DNA of 14,004 bases, from the NCBI GenBank assembly GCA_001563965.1, contig LKMS01000023.1:1-14004 (forward strand). Reading direction: 5' to 3'. The translations under genes and the position numbers were made by a program. This document shows, in pieces, positions 7,233 to 13,135 of this stretch (the first letter of the stretch is position 1; every line of letters starts with the position of its first letter). The DNA comes from Haloferacaceae archaeon PL-Br10_E2g29. GTDB lineage: Archaea > Halobacteriota > Halobacteria > Halobacteriales > Haloferacaceae. The notes under the pieces are model-generated. The model had not been told where the DNA came from and made no database searches. It worked only from the letters and a program-made list of their open reading frames with translations.

Positions 7233-7499
7233 ATGACCCCATCAGTCGAGACACCCATTACCCTGTACCGCCTGCAGGCCTGTCCGTTCTGCGAGCGCGT
7301 CGTCCGCAAACTCGCGGCGTATGACATTCCGTACGAATCACGGTTTGTCGAACCCATGCACGCCGATCGCAACGTCGTCAAGCGGGTAAGCGGAGCGCGA
7401 ACGGTGCCGGCGATCGTCGACGAGAACACGGGCGTCACGATGTCCGAAAGCGCGAACATCGTCGCGTACCTCGAGAAGACCTACGGAGGGGCGAACTGA
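7233..7499 (+). CDS. Glutaredoxin / GST N-terminal-like thioredoxin-fold protein
   Basis: An 88-residue single thioredoxin-fold domain. The redox motif CPFC (17-20) follows the first strand, the cis-Pro loop is TVP (57-59), and SESANIVAYLE (71-81) matches the segment that holds the gamma-glutamyl group in glutaredoxins and GST N-terminal domains. It would reduce disulfides or mixed disulfides in the cytoplasm. Haloarchaea use gamma-glutamylcysteine rather than glutathione, so that thiol is the likely partner (inference). The stop and the next ATG overlap as TGATG (7497-7501), so the two proteins are made together. The leaderless TATA spacing supports the start. Confidence 0.85.
   Translation: MTPSVETPITLYRLQACPFCERVVRKLAAYDIPYESRFVEPMHADRNVVKRVSGARTVPAIVDENTGVTMSESANIVAYLEKTYGGAN
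7485..7490 (+). promoter_or_regulatory. Shine-Dalgarno for the peroxiredoxin-like gene
   Basis: GGAGGG lies inside the end of the glutaredoxin-like gene, eight bases before ATG 7499. Together with the TGATG overlap it fixes the start of the second gene and suggests efficient coupled re-initiation. Confidence 0.6.
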
Positions 7500-8029
7500 T
7501 GGATCTCGACTTCGATGTTGTCGATCTTCCGGCAACCGATCATCCGACTGAAGGTGACAAGGCTCCCGATTTCATCCGGCCACTCGTGAACACCGAGTAC
7601 TGGGAAGATGCGTCGTTGTCGGCGCTTGCCGCTGACCAGCCGGTGTTGCTCGTGTTCTATCCGATGGATGGCGCGTTTCCGGCGACCTACATCTGGAACG
7701 AACTTCGCGACCGCGCGATGGACGACGAGTGCGCGGTGACGATCGTTGGGCTCTCAATTTCCACGCCGTACGAACATGCACAGTTCATCAAGGAGCGTGA
7801 GATCGAGTACTCACTGTTCAGTGACCCACAAAACGGGGTTGCCGCGGACTACGACATCGTCAACGACCTGGACGGGATGGCCGGCGTTAGCGAGCCGCGC
7901 CCCGCCGTGTTCCTCCTCGATACCGACCGAACCGTGCAGTACGCCTGGGTTGCCGACGAATGGCCGGCATTTCCCGACTACGACGCGGTGAGTGACGCCG
8001 TGACGACCCATTGCGACCCGATTGTGTAG
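7499..8029 (+). CDS. Peroxiredoxin-fold (AhpC/TSA-like) protein lacking the peroxidatic Cys
   Basis: A 176-residue redoxin-domain protein. The GDKAPDF entry motif (19-25), the strand VLLVFYPMDG (49-58), the RD pair (70-71) after the active-site helix, VGLSIST (83-89) and the PAVFLLDTD strand (135-143) place it in the bacterioferritin-comigratory/AhpC-type peroxiredoxin group. At the expected peroxidatic position, where families have P-x-x-C-T or T-x-x-C, it reads FPATYIW, so A62 replaces the Cys and N67 the usual helix Cys. The only Cys residues are C78 and C172, neither at an active site. It is therefore unlikely to be a conventional peroxidase. Possible roles are a redox-partner adaptor or a non-peroxidase derivative. 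It overlaps the upstream glutaredoxin-like gene by one base. Confidence 0.75.
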   Translation: MDLDFDVVDLPATDHPTEGDKAPDFIRPLVNTEYWEDASLSALAADQPVLLVFYPMDGAFPATYIWNELRDRAMDDECAVTIVGLSISTPYEHAQFIKEREIEYSLFSDPQNGVAADYDIVNDLDGMAGVSEPRPAVFLLDTDRTVQYAWVADEWPAFPDYDAVSDAVTTHCDPIV

Positions 8030-8246
8030 CCTAATCGAGGCCACCAATTCACCGGATGGCTGGCGGGCGGTCATGGCGGCGCTCTGTGCGCGCTAGCGGT
8101 GATCTCGACCCGTTGTTGTCTCGCCGCGTCGACGACGCTGAAGCCGTGCTCACCAACGAACTCGACGACCGAATCGATGCTTAGGGAGTCACCCGCGGCG
8201 TCGAATAAAACAGGGCGTTCAAGCCTCTGGCCACCAAGACAGAACT
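8030..8246. other. Gap with weak coding-like traces on both strands
   Basis: No gene can be assigned with confidence. On the minus strand a frame is open from 8244 to a stop at 8071-8073 (57 residues) with no ATG or GTG start. Part of it, such as SVVEFVGEHGFSVVDAA, looks protein-like and could be the remnant of a decayed gene. On the plus strand a 42-residue ATG frame (8056-8184) covers the same DNA and is also acidic. Open complementary frames are common in GC-rich DNA, so neither is called. Confidence 0.3.
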
Positions 8247-8372
8247 ATGAGTCGTGATGTGGAACCACGGGGGGAACGCTGGCGGCGGGCGTGCGGGGAA
8301 CCACCTGGGTTGCTGACTGCGAGATCATTCCCAATCGATTGGGAGGGCCAACTGATGGGTGAGCGCAACTGA
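8247..8372 (+). CDS. Possible 41-residue small protein coupled to the next gene
   Basis: A short ATG frame encoding a basic N-terminal half (several Arg, one Cys at about residue 16) and a C-terminal part containing SFPIDWEGQLMG. Its TGA overlaps the ATG of the membrane microprotein as TGATG, the same arrangement seen at 7497-7501. An AATAAAA stretch at 8204-8210 could serve as TATA element with a short leader. I do not recognise the protein. The coupling geometry argues for translation, but the composition is less acidic than that of its neighbours, so it may be only a leader ORF or chance. Confidence 0.35.
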   Translation: MSRDVEPRGERWRRACGEPPGLLTARSFPIDWEGQLMGERN

Positions 8373-8375
8373 TGG
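8349..8375 (+). repeat. 10-bp direct repeat around the microprotein start
   Basis: CAACTGATGG occurs exactly at 8349-8358 and 8366-8375, 17 bases apart. The second copy carries the stop of the small ORF and the ATG of the membrane protein. The first has the same TGATG string but in the small-ORF frame, where it gives an internal Met. GGTGAG between them can serve as Shine-Dalgarno for ATG 8372. Confidence 0.6.
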
Positions 8376-8596
8376 TTGGCTCCAGTCTCACCGACGACGA
8401 AAAACAGACGGCAAACACCCGGCTGAAAGTCGGGTTCGTCCTCCTCGTTGCCGGTTCGATGGTGTTGATGACGCTGCAGGCCGACCCTACCTTGGTGGAA
8501 CTCGGCGTCGTTTTCGCAATCGGTGTCGTCGTCGGCACGGTGTTGCTGTGGTACGTACTCCGCAACCTGACCGAGTACCGCGACTCACTGCGCTAA
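8372..8596 (+). CDS. Two-helix membrane microprotein, unknown function
   Basis: A 74-residue protein that I do not recognise. A short acidic/polar N terminus (LTDDEKQT) precedes a first membrane segment at about 19-35 and a second at about 42-63, joined by a tight loop containing QADPT. It ends in a charged tail (RNLTEYRDSLR). Both termini are predicted on the same side of the membrane. It overlaps the small upstream ORF by one base and faces the metalloprotease gene on the other strand. Haloarchaea encode many such small membrane proteins; no function can be inferred. Confidence 0.65.
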   Translation: MVGSSLTDDEKQTANTRLKVGFVLLVAGSMVLMTLQADPTLVELGVVFAIGVVVGTVLLWYVLRNLTEYRDSLR

Positions 8597-8602
8597 ACAA
8601 AC

Positions 8603-8606
8603 TTTT
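8603..8606 (+). terminator. Short U-tract after the membrane microprotein
   Basis: A TTTT run seven bases past the stop of the microprotein, in the 49-base spacer between two convergent genes, could end plus-strand transcription. It is short, so the call is weak. Confidence 0.25.
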
Positions 8607-8645
8607 ACTGTCTCGGCTTGGCCGACTGTTCCTTCGCATCTTCCG

Positions 8646-9596
8646 TTAGGGATTGACTCGCCGGAGCCACGCGTCGGGGTCGTCGAGTTCACTGTTCGTC
8701 GGCAAGTTGTCGGGATGCTCCCAGACAACACTCGCGGCGGGGAGTCCGCGCTTGTCGGCGACGGCGGTGAAAAACGCCGCCCCGCGTTCGTACTGCCGGC
8801 GTTTGAGTCCGAGTCCGAGCAGCCGACGCATGAACTGGACGAATGGGCCACCGCCCTGTCGTCGGGCGTCGAGTTTCGCCCGTAAGTCGGCGTACTCGTC
8901 GTCGAACGCGCGATCCATGAGCAGCTCAGCGTAGCCCTCGACGGCGGTCATCGTCGTCGTCAACTCTTCGAAGGCGTCGCGGTCGAGTCGGCCCGCCGAA
9001 ATGGCGTCGACGCTCTGTTCGAGTTGGGCCTCTAGATGGCCCGGCAGCCACGGAGCCGCGCCGAACTCGGCGGCGTGGGCGACCTCATGGAAGGCGATCC
9101 ACCGGCGGAACCGCGGGTAGTCGACGACGAGTTCGTCGGCAACCCGGCGAATGTTCGGATGGACGAAGTACAGCGCGTGGGTGTCGCTCTCGGCGAGCAA
9201 CAACGGATCGTACTGCCCGAGGACGTTACGGCCGAGAAAGCCGAGTGTGAGCGCCATCGTCGCGGTGTTTGCCGCCCGCGAGAGTGACGGGACCAACGAG
9301 GGAATCGTTTCGAGCGGTTCGACAACCCGGCTAAAGGTTTCGACGTTGGCGTCGATCCAGTGGTGGCGGTGCTGGATTTCGATGGTGTCGGGTAAGTCGA
9401 ATGCGACGTTGCCGACCGAGCGGAGTCGGTTTCGCGCGTCGCGAACGTCGTCGCGGTAGCCCGCCTGTTCGGCGTCGGTGAGGGTGAGATCGCCAGCGGG
9501 CGTCCCGGCTTTCGCGGCAGAGGCGGCGGCCGACCAGTCGATGATGTCGTCGCCACTGCTGCCGGCGACTGCCCGGGCGCTCCGAAGAATATCCAT
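8646..9596 (-). CDS. DUF2342-type zinc-dependent metalloprotease family protein
   Basis: A 316-residue protein with HEVAH (170-174) in FHEVAHAAEFG, a zincin HExxH site, and E220 in AVEGYAELLMD as the probable third zinc ligand. This pairing and the preceding VHPNIRR segment (145-151) match the DUF2342 group found in actinobacteria and haloarchaea, sometimes annotated as associated with coenzyme F420 biosynthesis. No experimental substrate is known to me. No signal peptide is evident; the hydrophobic stretch at about 111-122 is too short to call a membrane segment. The ATG at 9596 has GGAGG (9603-9607, complement) seven or so bases upstream and a TTTAC-type TATA element centred 25-26 bases upstream. 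The gene is convergent with the microprotein. Confidence 0.82.
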   Translation of the reverse strand: MDILRSARAVAGSSGDDIIDWSAAASAAKAGTPAGDLTLTDAEQAGYRDDVRDARNRLRSVGNVAFDLPDTIEIQHRHHWIDANVETFSRVVEPLETIPSLVPSLSRAANTATMALTLGFLGRNVLGQYDPLLLAESDTHALYFVHPNIRRVADELVVDYPRFRRWIAFHEVAHAAEFGAAPWLPGHLEAQLEQSVDAISAGRLDRDAFEELTTTMTAVEGYAELLMDRAFDDEYADLRAKLDARRQGGGPFVQFMRRLLGLGLKRRQYERGAAFFTAVADKRGLPAASVVWEHPDNLPTNSELDDPDAWLRRVNP

Positions 9597-9618
9597 ACCG
9601 ACCCTCCACGGGCCGTGA

Positions 9619-9624
9619 GTAAAG
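9619..9624 (-). promoter_or_regulatory. TATA element of the metalloprotease gene
   Basis: CTTTAC on the minus strand, centred about 25.5 bases before the start codon. The spacing predicts a start at the ATG itself, which would leave the GGAGG motif (9603-9607) outside the transcript; either the true start is slightly upstream or that motif is unused. Confidence 0.35.
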
Positions 9625-9690
9625 AGTTTGTGCGGCCATCCGATTGCCGTCCGTCCTGCATCGCCCGGGGGGTCACCATGACGTATGTCG

Positions 9691-10044
9691 CTACGCGCGC
9701 TGTCCGGGGATACGGCTATCTTTCAGCAGATACCAGCCGAGATAGCCGCCAGCCGCACCGAGGATGCTGAAAAACGCAACCAGAAAGCCGATGCTGAACA
9801 GCACCAAGACAAAGGCGGCCGAAAACCCACCCAGACCAGTCACGGAAATCAGCACAACGACAAGGACGATTGGGAGCACCGCAATCAGTCCCGAAAGCGC
9901 ACCGACCTGTTGGGAGTCAAACTTGTCGCCCGCGCCGAGCCAGGCTGCGACGGCCCCACCGATTACTGGTGAGACCACCGTAAACGACAATCCGAAGGTA
10001 ACGATCGCCCCGATGAGGGCGTTGAGAGTACGACTATTGGTCAT
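9691..10044 (-). CDS. DUF5518-like integral membrane protein
   Basis: A 117-residue, highly hydrophobic protein that I take to belong to the haloarchaeal DUF5518 family of unknown function. Membrane segments lie at about 8-36 (with a Gly-rich VIGGAVAAWLG part), 47-70 and 74-98. Between the first two is a short polar loop (GAGDKFDSQQVGALSG), as is typical of these proteins, and the tail (YLLKDSRIPGQRA) is basic. Two consecutive ATG codons exist (10047 and 10044). GGAGG at 10050-10054 (complement) is only two bases from the first but five from the second, so I prefer the second. A TTTATT element on the minus strand near 10110 could be its promoter, giving a leader of roughly 35-40 bases. Confidence 0.7.
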   Translation of the reverse strand: MTNSRTLNALIGAIVTFGLSFTVVSPVIGGAVAAWLGAGDKFDSQQVGALSGLIAVLPIVLVVVLISVTGLGGFSAAFVLVLFSIGFLVAFFSILGAAGGYLGWYLLKDSRIPGQRA

Positions 10045-10176
10045 CATCTCCTCCGGAGCGGTTCGCAGATCGGTGTGTAGACATGGCTGGTAACTCGTGG
10101 AGAGGGTAATAAATGGTTATGGATCCGTCATTTTGGATTCGGAGAGACAGTTCGGGACGAGTTGCCGATGTGCTGC

Positions 10177-10434
10177 TCAGTTCTCGTCGTCGAAGCCGAC
10201 AATCTCGTCGGCGTCGGCCACGCTCAGGACCTTCGTTGTGATAACCGCCAGTACGGCAATGATACCGACAAAAACCAGGAGCGTTCCGAGCGGACGCCCG
10301 CTTTCGGAAGAGGTGTCGGTGTCGGATTCGGTCACCTCTTCGGTGGTGTTCGCTGTCGAGCCGCGGAGGGATTTCGGGCCGATCTGAATGTTGCTGTCGG
10401 GAACGTTGAGTTCGAGCAGAGTAATGTTACTCAT
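10177..10434 (-). CDS. 85-residue single-helix membrane protein, unknown function
   Basis: An acidic small protein that I cannot assign to a named family. The N-terminal 20 residues (MSNITLLELNVPDSNIQIGP) suggest a short beta-rich element. A Ser/Thr/Asp/Glu-rich linker follows (about 25-46), then one membrane segment (about 49-71) and an acidic tail ending GFDDEN. A frame extension to 10497 is possible, but the ATG at 10434 is supported by a TATA element 26.5 bases upstream. The Ser/Thr-rich linker before the helix suggests the N terminus could be outside the cell, though there is no signal peptide (inference). It is divergent from the M42 peptidase gene. Confidence 0.68.
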   Translation of the reverse strand: MSNITLLELNVPDSNIQIGPKSLRGSTANTTEEVTESDTDTSSESGRPLGTLLVFVGIIAVLAVITTKVLSVADADEIVGFDDEN

Positions 10435-10457
10435 AGAACAGTATACGCGGAACCAGC

Positions 10458-10463
10458 GTAAAG
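10458..10463 (-). promoter_or_regulatory. TATA element of the 85-residue membrane protein
   Basis: CTTTAC on the minus strand, centred about 26.5 bases before ATG 10434. The spacing fits leaderless transcription and decides between this start and longer versions of the frame. Confidence 0.5.
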
Positions 10464-10583
10464 TGATTGTGGCGTTCGAAGCCTCCGCAGACGGCACAAA
10501 ACCACGGACGCAGATCAGGTTTCCGAGCGGTCACCTGCCCCAGAAGCGCTAGGTTGATACGGCTGCTATCGGTTTCCAAGGAT

Positions 10584-11648
10584 ATGAACGAGTCACAGCG
10601 AGCGTTTCTCGAAGAGCTGTTGTCGACGCCGAGTCCGTCAGGGTTTGAAACGGCGGGCCAACGCGTATGGATCGAGTACGTCAGCGAGTTCGCCGACGAG
10701 GTAACGACTGACGAGTACGGCAATGCGGTTGCCCGCTACGAGGGTTCCGGGGACGGCCCCAAAATCGCCTTCGCCGGCCATGGCGACGAAATCGGATTCA
10801 TCGTTCGCGACATCATCGATGACGGTTTTCTGCGGATTGCGCGAATCGGTGGCGCCGACCGAACGGTTTCGCAGGGCCAACACGTCACCATCCACGCCGC
10901 CGATGGGCCGGTTCAGGGCGTGATCGGTCAAACCGCAATCCATCTCCGTGAGGTCGGCTCCGAGGAGTACACCGACATCGCGGGCCAGTTCGTCGACATC
11001 GGCGCAAAGTCGGTCGAAGCGGCCGAAGAACTCGTCGAAATCGGCGATCCACTCACGTTTTCGACCGAGCTGTTCGAACTGCACGGCAGTCGGCTTTCAG
11101 CACGAGGCATGGACAACCGAGTCGGCACGTGGAGTGCGGCTGAAGGACTCCGCGCGGCCGTCGAAGCCGAGGTCGACGCAACCGTGTACGCCGTCAGCAC
11201 GATCCAAGAAGAAGTCGGCGTGCAAGGAGCAAAGATGGTCGGCTTCGATATCGATCCCGACGTGGCCATCGCGGTCGACGTCACCCACGCGACCGACAAT
11301 CCCGATGTGCAGGGCAAACACAAGGGTCCGGTGACGCTTGGTGGCGGTCCAGTCGTCTCGCGTGGCAGTGCCAATCATCCCCGTGTTGTTGAACTCGCCC
11401 GCGAGGCGGCCGCGAACGCCGACGTCGACATCCAACTACAGGCGACCGGGATTCGAACGGGAACCGATGCCGACGCGTTTTACACCAGCCGAAGCGGCGT
11501 TCCGTCGCTCAACCTCGGGATTCCGAATCGGTACATGCACACGCCAGTGGAAGTCATCGACACCGACGACCTCGACGCGGTGGCGACGCTGCTCGGTTCG
11601 ATTGCGGAGGGTGCAGGCGATATCGACTCGTTTGCGGTTGACCTGTGA
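10584..11648 (+). CDS. M42 family aminopeptidase (CelM/TET-like)
   Basis: A 354-residue cytoplasmic metallo-aminopeptidase that trims peptides left by the proteasome and other proteases; homologues form large tetrahedral (TET) complexes. The M42 metal-site residues are in place: H66 and D68 (AGHGDE), bridging D177 (RGMDNR), catalytic E209 with E210 (IQEEVG), D232 (VDVTHATD) and H319 (YMHTP). The insert domain (about 72-165) between the first two motifs is the usual beta-barrel. Length is normal for the family. The ATG at 10584 is chosen because upstream codons in the same frame are not family-like. Some annotations call such proteins endoglucanases, which is historical. uL11 follows after 106 bases with its own promoter. 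Confidence 0.92.
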   Translation: MNESQRAFLEELLSTPSPSGFETAGQRVWIEYVSEFADEVTTDEYGNAVARYEGSGDGPKIAFAGHGDEIGFIVRDIIDDGFLRIARIGGADRTVSQGQHVTIHAADGPVQGVIGQTAIHLREVGSEEYTDIAGQFVDIGAKSVEAAEELVEIGDPLTFSTELFELHGSRLSARGMDNRVGTWSAAEGLRAAVEAEVDATVYAVSTIQEEVGVQGAKMVGFDIDPDVAIAVDVTHATDNPDVQGKHKGPVTLGGGPVVSRGSANHPRVVELAREAAANADVDIQLQATGIRTGTDADAFYTSRSGVPSLNLGIPNRYMHTPVEVIDTDDLDAVATLLGSIAEGAGDIDSFAVDL

Positions 11649-11725
11649 GCACAAGTGAACACGATCACATAGCAATCGCCAGGACTGTGTCACGCTCCCG
11701 CGTGGTGACGGGCAAAGAATAACCG

Positions 11726-11731
11726 TTAAAA
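11726..11731 (+). promoter_or_regulatory. TATA element of the uL11 gene
   Basis: TTAAAA, flanked by an A/C-rich upstream stretch, is centred about 26.5 bases before ATG 11755. This predicts a leaderless uL11 message transcribed separately from the M42 gene. Confidence 0.6.
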
Positions 11732-11754
11732 GCCGAGAGCGGCTTTCTGTGCGT

Positions 11755-12243
11755 ATGGCTGGAACTATCGAAGTACTCGTCCCCGGCGGCAAGGCCAACC
11801 CCGGCCCACCGCTCGGTCCGGAGCTCGGGCCGACCCCCGTGGACGTACAGGCTGTTGTACAGCAGATCAACGACGAGACCGCCGCATTCGACGGCATGGA
11901 AGTCCCAATCACCGTCGAATACGAGGATGACGGCTCTTTCAGCATTGACGTCGGTGTCCCACCAACGTCGGAGCTGATCAAGGACGAAGTCGGCTTCTCG
12001 TCTGGAAGCGGTGAGCCCCACGAGAACTTTGTCGCCGACATGTCGGTCGAACAGGTTAAAAAAGTCGCCGAACAGAAATCGTCGGACCTGCTCTCATACG
12101 ACATCAAAAACGCCGCCAAGGAAGTCAGCGGAACCTGTATGACACTCGGCGTCACCATTGAGGGCGAGGACGCTCGAACGTTCAAAAAACGTGTTGACGC
12201 CGGCGAGTACGACGACATCCTCGGCGACGAACTGACGGTCTAA
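11755..12243 (+). CDS. rpl11: 50S ribosomal protein uL11 (L11)
   Basis: A 162-residue ribosomal protein that binds the GTPase-associated region of 23S rRNA together with the L10/L12 stalk. The N-terminal domain starts AGTIEVLVPGGKANPGPPLG with the conserved Gly/Pro-rich turn, and VDVQAVVQQIN follows. The C-terminal rRNA-binding domain (about 66-135) has the PPTSELIKDE strand and the KSSDLLSYDIKNAAKEVSG helices. An acidic tail (139-162) is typical of halophiles. The ATG at 11755 is preferred over GTG 11749 by homology and TATA spacing. Genes for L1, L10 and L12 do not follow here, although they do in classic haloarchaeal gene orders. Confidence 0.97.
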   Translation: MAGTIEVLVPGGKANPGPPLGPELGPTPVDVQAVVQQINDETAAFDGMEVPITVEYEDDGSFSIDVGVPPTSELIKDEVGFSSGSGEPHENFVADMSVEQVKKVAEQKSSDLLSYDIKNAAKEVSGTCMTLGVTIEGEDARTFKKRVDAGEYDDILGDELTV

Positions 12244-12277
12244 TCGGTACTGACTCGACCCCAAATCGGTTGCGATG

Positions 12278-12283
12278 TTTTTT
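12278..12283 (+). terminator. U-tract terminator of the uL11 gene
   Basis: Six consecutive T begin 35 bases after the uL11 stop. They lie between ACCCC (12258-12262) and GGGGT (12288-12292), which could pair around them. Archaeal termination needs mainly the U-tract, so this is a good candidate. Confidence 0.5.
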
Positions 12284-12375
12284 GTTCGGGGTGGTGTTCG
12301 AACTGTAACTACCGAGGAGAGCCATAACTAGTTGCATCGTAGACGACCAGTCTTCAGAATCAGTCAGCCGCAGGG

Positions 12376-12987
12376 TTAGTCGTCGGCGAGTCGAACTGCC
12401 GGTGGCTCATCCTCGGAGAGTTCGATCACGCCATCAAACAGCTGTGTCAACGTGTTCATTGTCTGGTTGTCGTGTGATGTCGAATCAATACAGAAAACAC
12501 CCAGCCCGTCGACACTTTGAATCCGGCCGGTGAAAACGTGCAGAAAGCGGAACACCGTCTGGAGATCAGCGTACATGAGCAACGTCGACAACGAGTGAAC
12601 CATGATCCGGTTCTTTTCGATTCCCTGATCACGGTGGAACGTCTGGAGGAACTCCGAGAGTTTAATTCCGATTCCGGTCATATCTGTCGGCGAAGACGCA
12701 TACTTTACACGGTTGTCCGCGCGAGCCTCGTCGAGCCCTTGTTGCCTGGTGACACAGTCGACGACCGCAACCGGACGGCCCTCGTAGGGAGTTCGCTTCT
12801 CGAAATCTCTGAGAATGCGTGTCGCACTGTCTTTTGTCGTGACAATGATCGCACTCTCGCCGTCTTCGACGCCAGCGGCAAGAATATCAAGCGCGAGTGA
12901 TTTCTTGCCGGTCAGTGGCGAACCTTTGATGAGGATGTTGGTTCCAGCAAGCACCTCCGTCTCAAGATCCGCATCGAGATCATACAT
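12376..12987 (-). CDS. RecA-superfamily (RAD55/KaiC-like) ATPase, haloarchaeal
   Basis: A 203-residue single-domain RecA-fold protein. The Walker A loop is GSPLTGKKS (22-30), with K28-K29 where most members have GKT/GKS. A strand-turn AIIVTTKDSA (46-55) resembles the KaiC/RAD55 pattern. The Walker B-like strand is RIMVHSLSTL (127-136), and another strand, GVFCIDST (163-170), lies near the C terminus. Similar proteins in haloarchaea are annotated as RecA-superfamily ATPases implicated in signal transduction; the actual partner is unknown. It has no DNA-binding or second KaiC domain. The ATG at 12987 is backed by GGAGG and a strong TATA. ubiA lies 148 bases upstream on the same strand. Confidence 0.75.
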   Translation of the reverse strand: MYDLDADLETEVLAGTNILIKGSPLTGKKSLALDILAAGVEDGESAIIVTTKDSATRILRDFEKRTPYEGRPVAVVDCVTRQQGLDEARADNRVKYASSPTDMTGIGIKLSEFLQTFHRDQGIEKNRIMVHSLSTLLMYADLQTVFRFLHVFTGRIQSVDGLGVFCIDSTSHDNQTMNTLTQLFDGVIELSEDEPPAVRLADD

Positions 12988-12994
12988 TAGGGCG

Positions 12995-12999
12995 CCTCC
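12995..12999 (-). promoter_or_regulatory. Shine-Dalgarno of the RAD55-like gene
   Basis: GGAGG on the minus strand, seven bases before ATG 12987. With the TATA element at 13021-13028 the transcript would start near 12998, so this motif would sit at the very 5' end of a leader of only about 11 bases. Confidence 0.5.
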
Positions 13000-13020
13000 A
13001 GCCGTGACTGTGTTGTGTCA

Positions 13021-13028
13021 TTTATATA
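13021..13028 (-). promoter_or_regulatory. TATA element of the RAD55-like gene
   Basis: TATATAAA on the minus strand is the closest match to a canonical TATA box in the window. It gives the ATPase gene a promoter of its own despite the upstream ubiA gene on the same strand. The rest of the spacer (13065-13110) is AT-rich, with a palindrome AGTATACT at 13073-13080. Confidence 0.6.
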
Positions 13029-13135
13029 ATATGTGTTCGTGTGTGACACTCGGGAACTCATCGGTTAAATTAAGTATACTGGGTGGGTGTATATTCTTTT
13101 TGATTGTGTTACTATGGGCCGTGTGACGTCTGTGT

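Noticed and set aside
8056..8184. A 42-residue ATG frame on the plus strand
   Set aside because: It overlaps an equally open minus-strand frame, has no promoter or Shine-Dalgarno that I can see, and its composition is explained by complementarity.
8359..8649. A 96-codon GTG frame overlapping the membrane microprotein
   Set aside because: It is Arg-rich and out of frame with a protein that has clear membrane segments; a shadow.
11436..12218. A 260-codon minus-strand frame opposite the M42 and uL11 genes
   Set aside because: It spans two unrelated, strongly recognised plus-strand genes, with Ser/Pro-rich composition typical of an antisense frame.
13096..13100. T5 run on the plus strand between the ATPase and ubiA genes
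   Set aside because: No plus-strand gene ends nearby, so it cannot serve either neighbour as a terminator.
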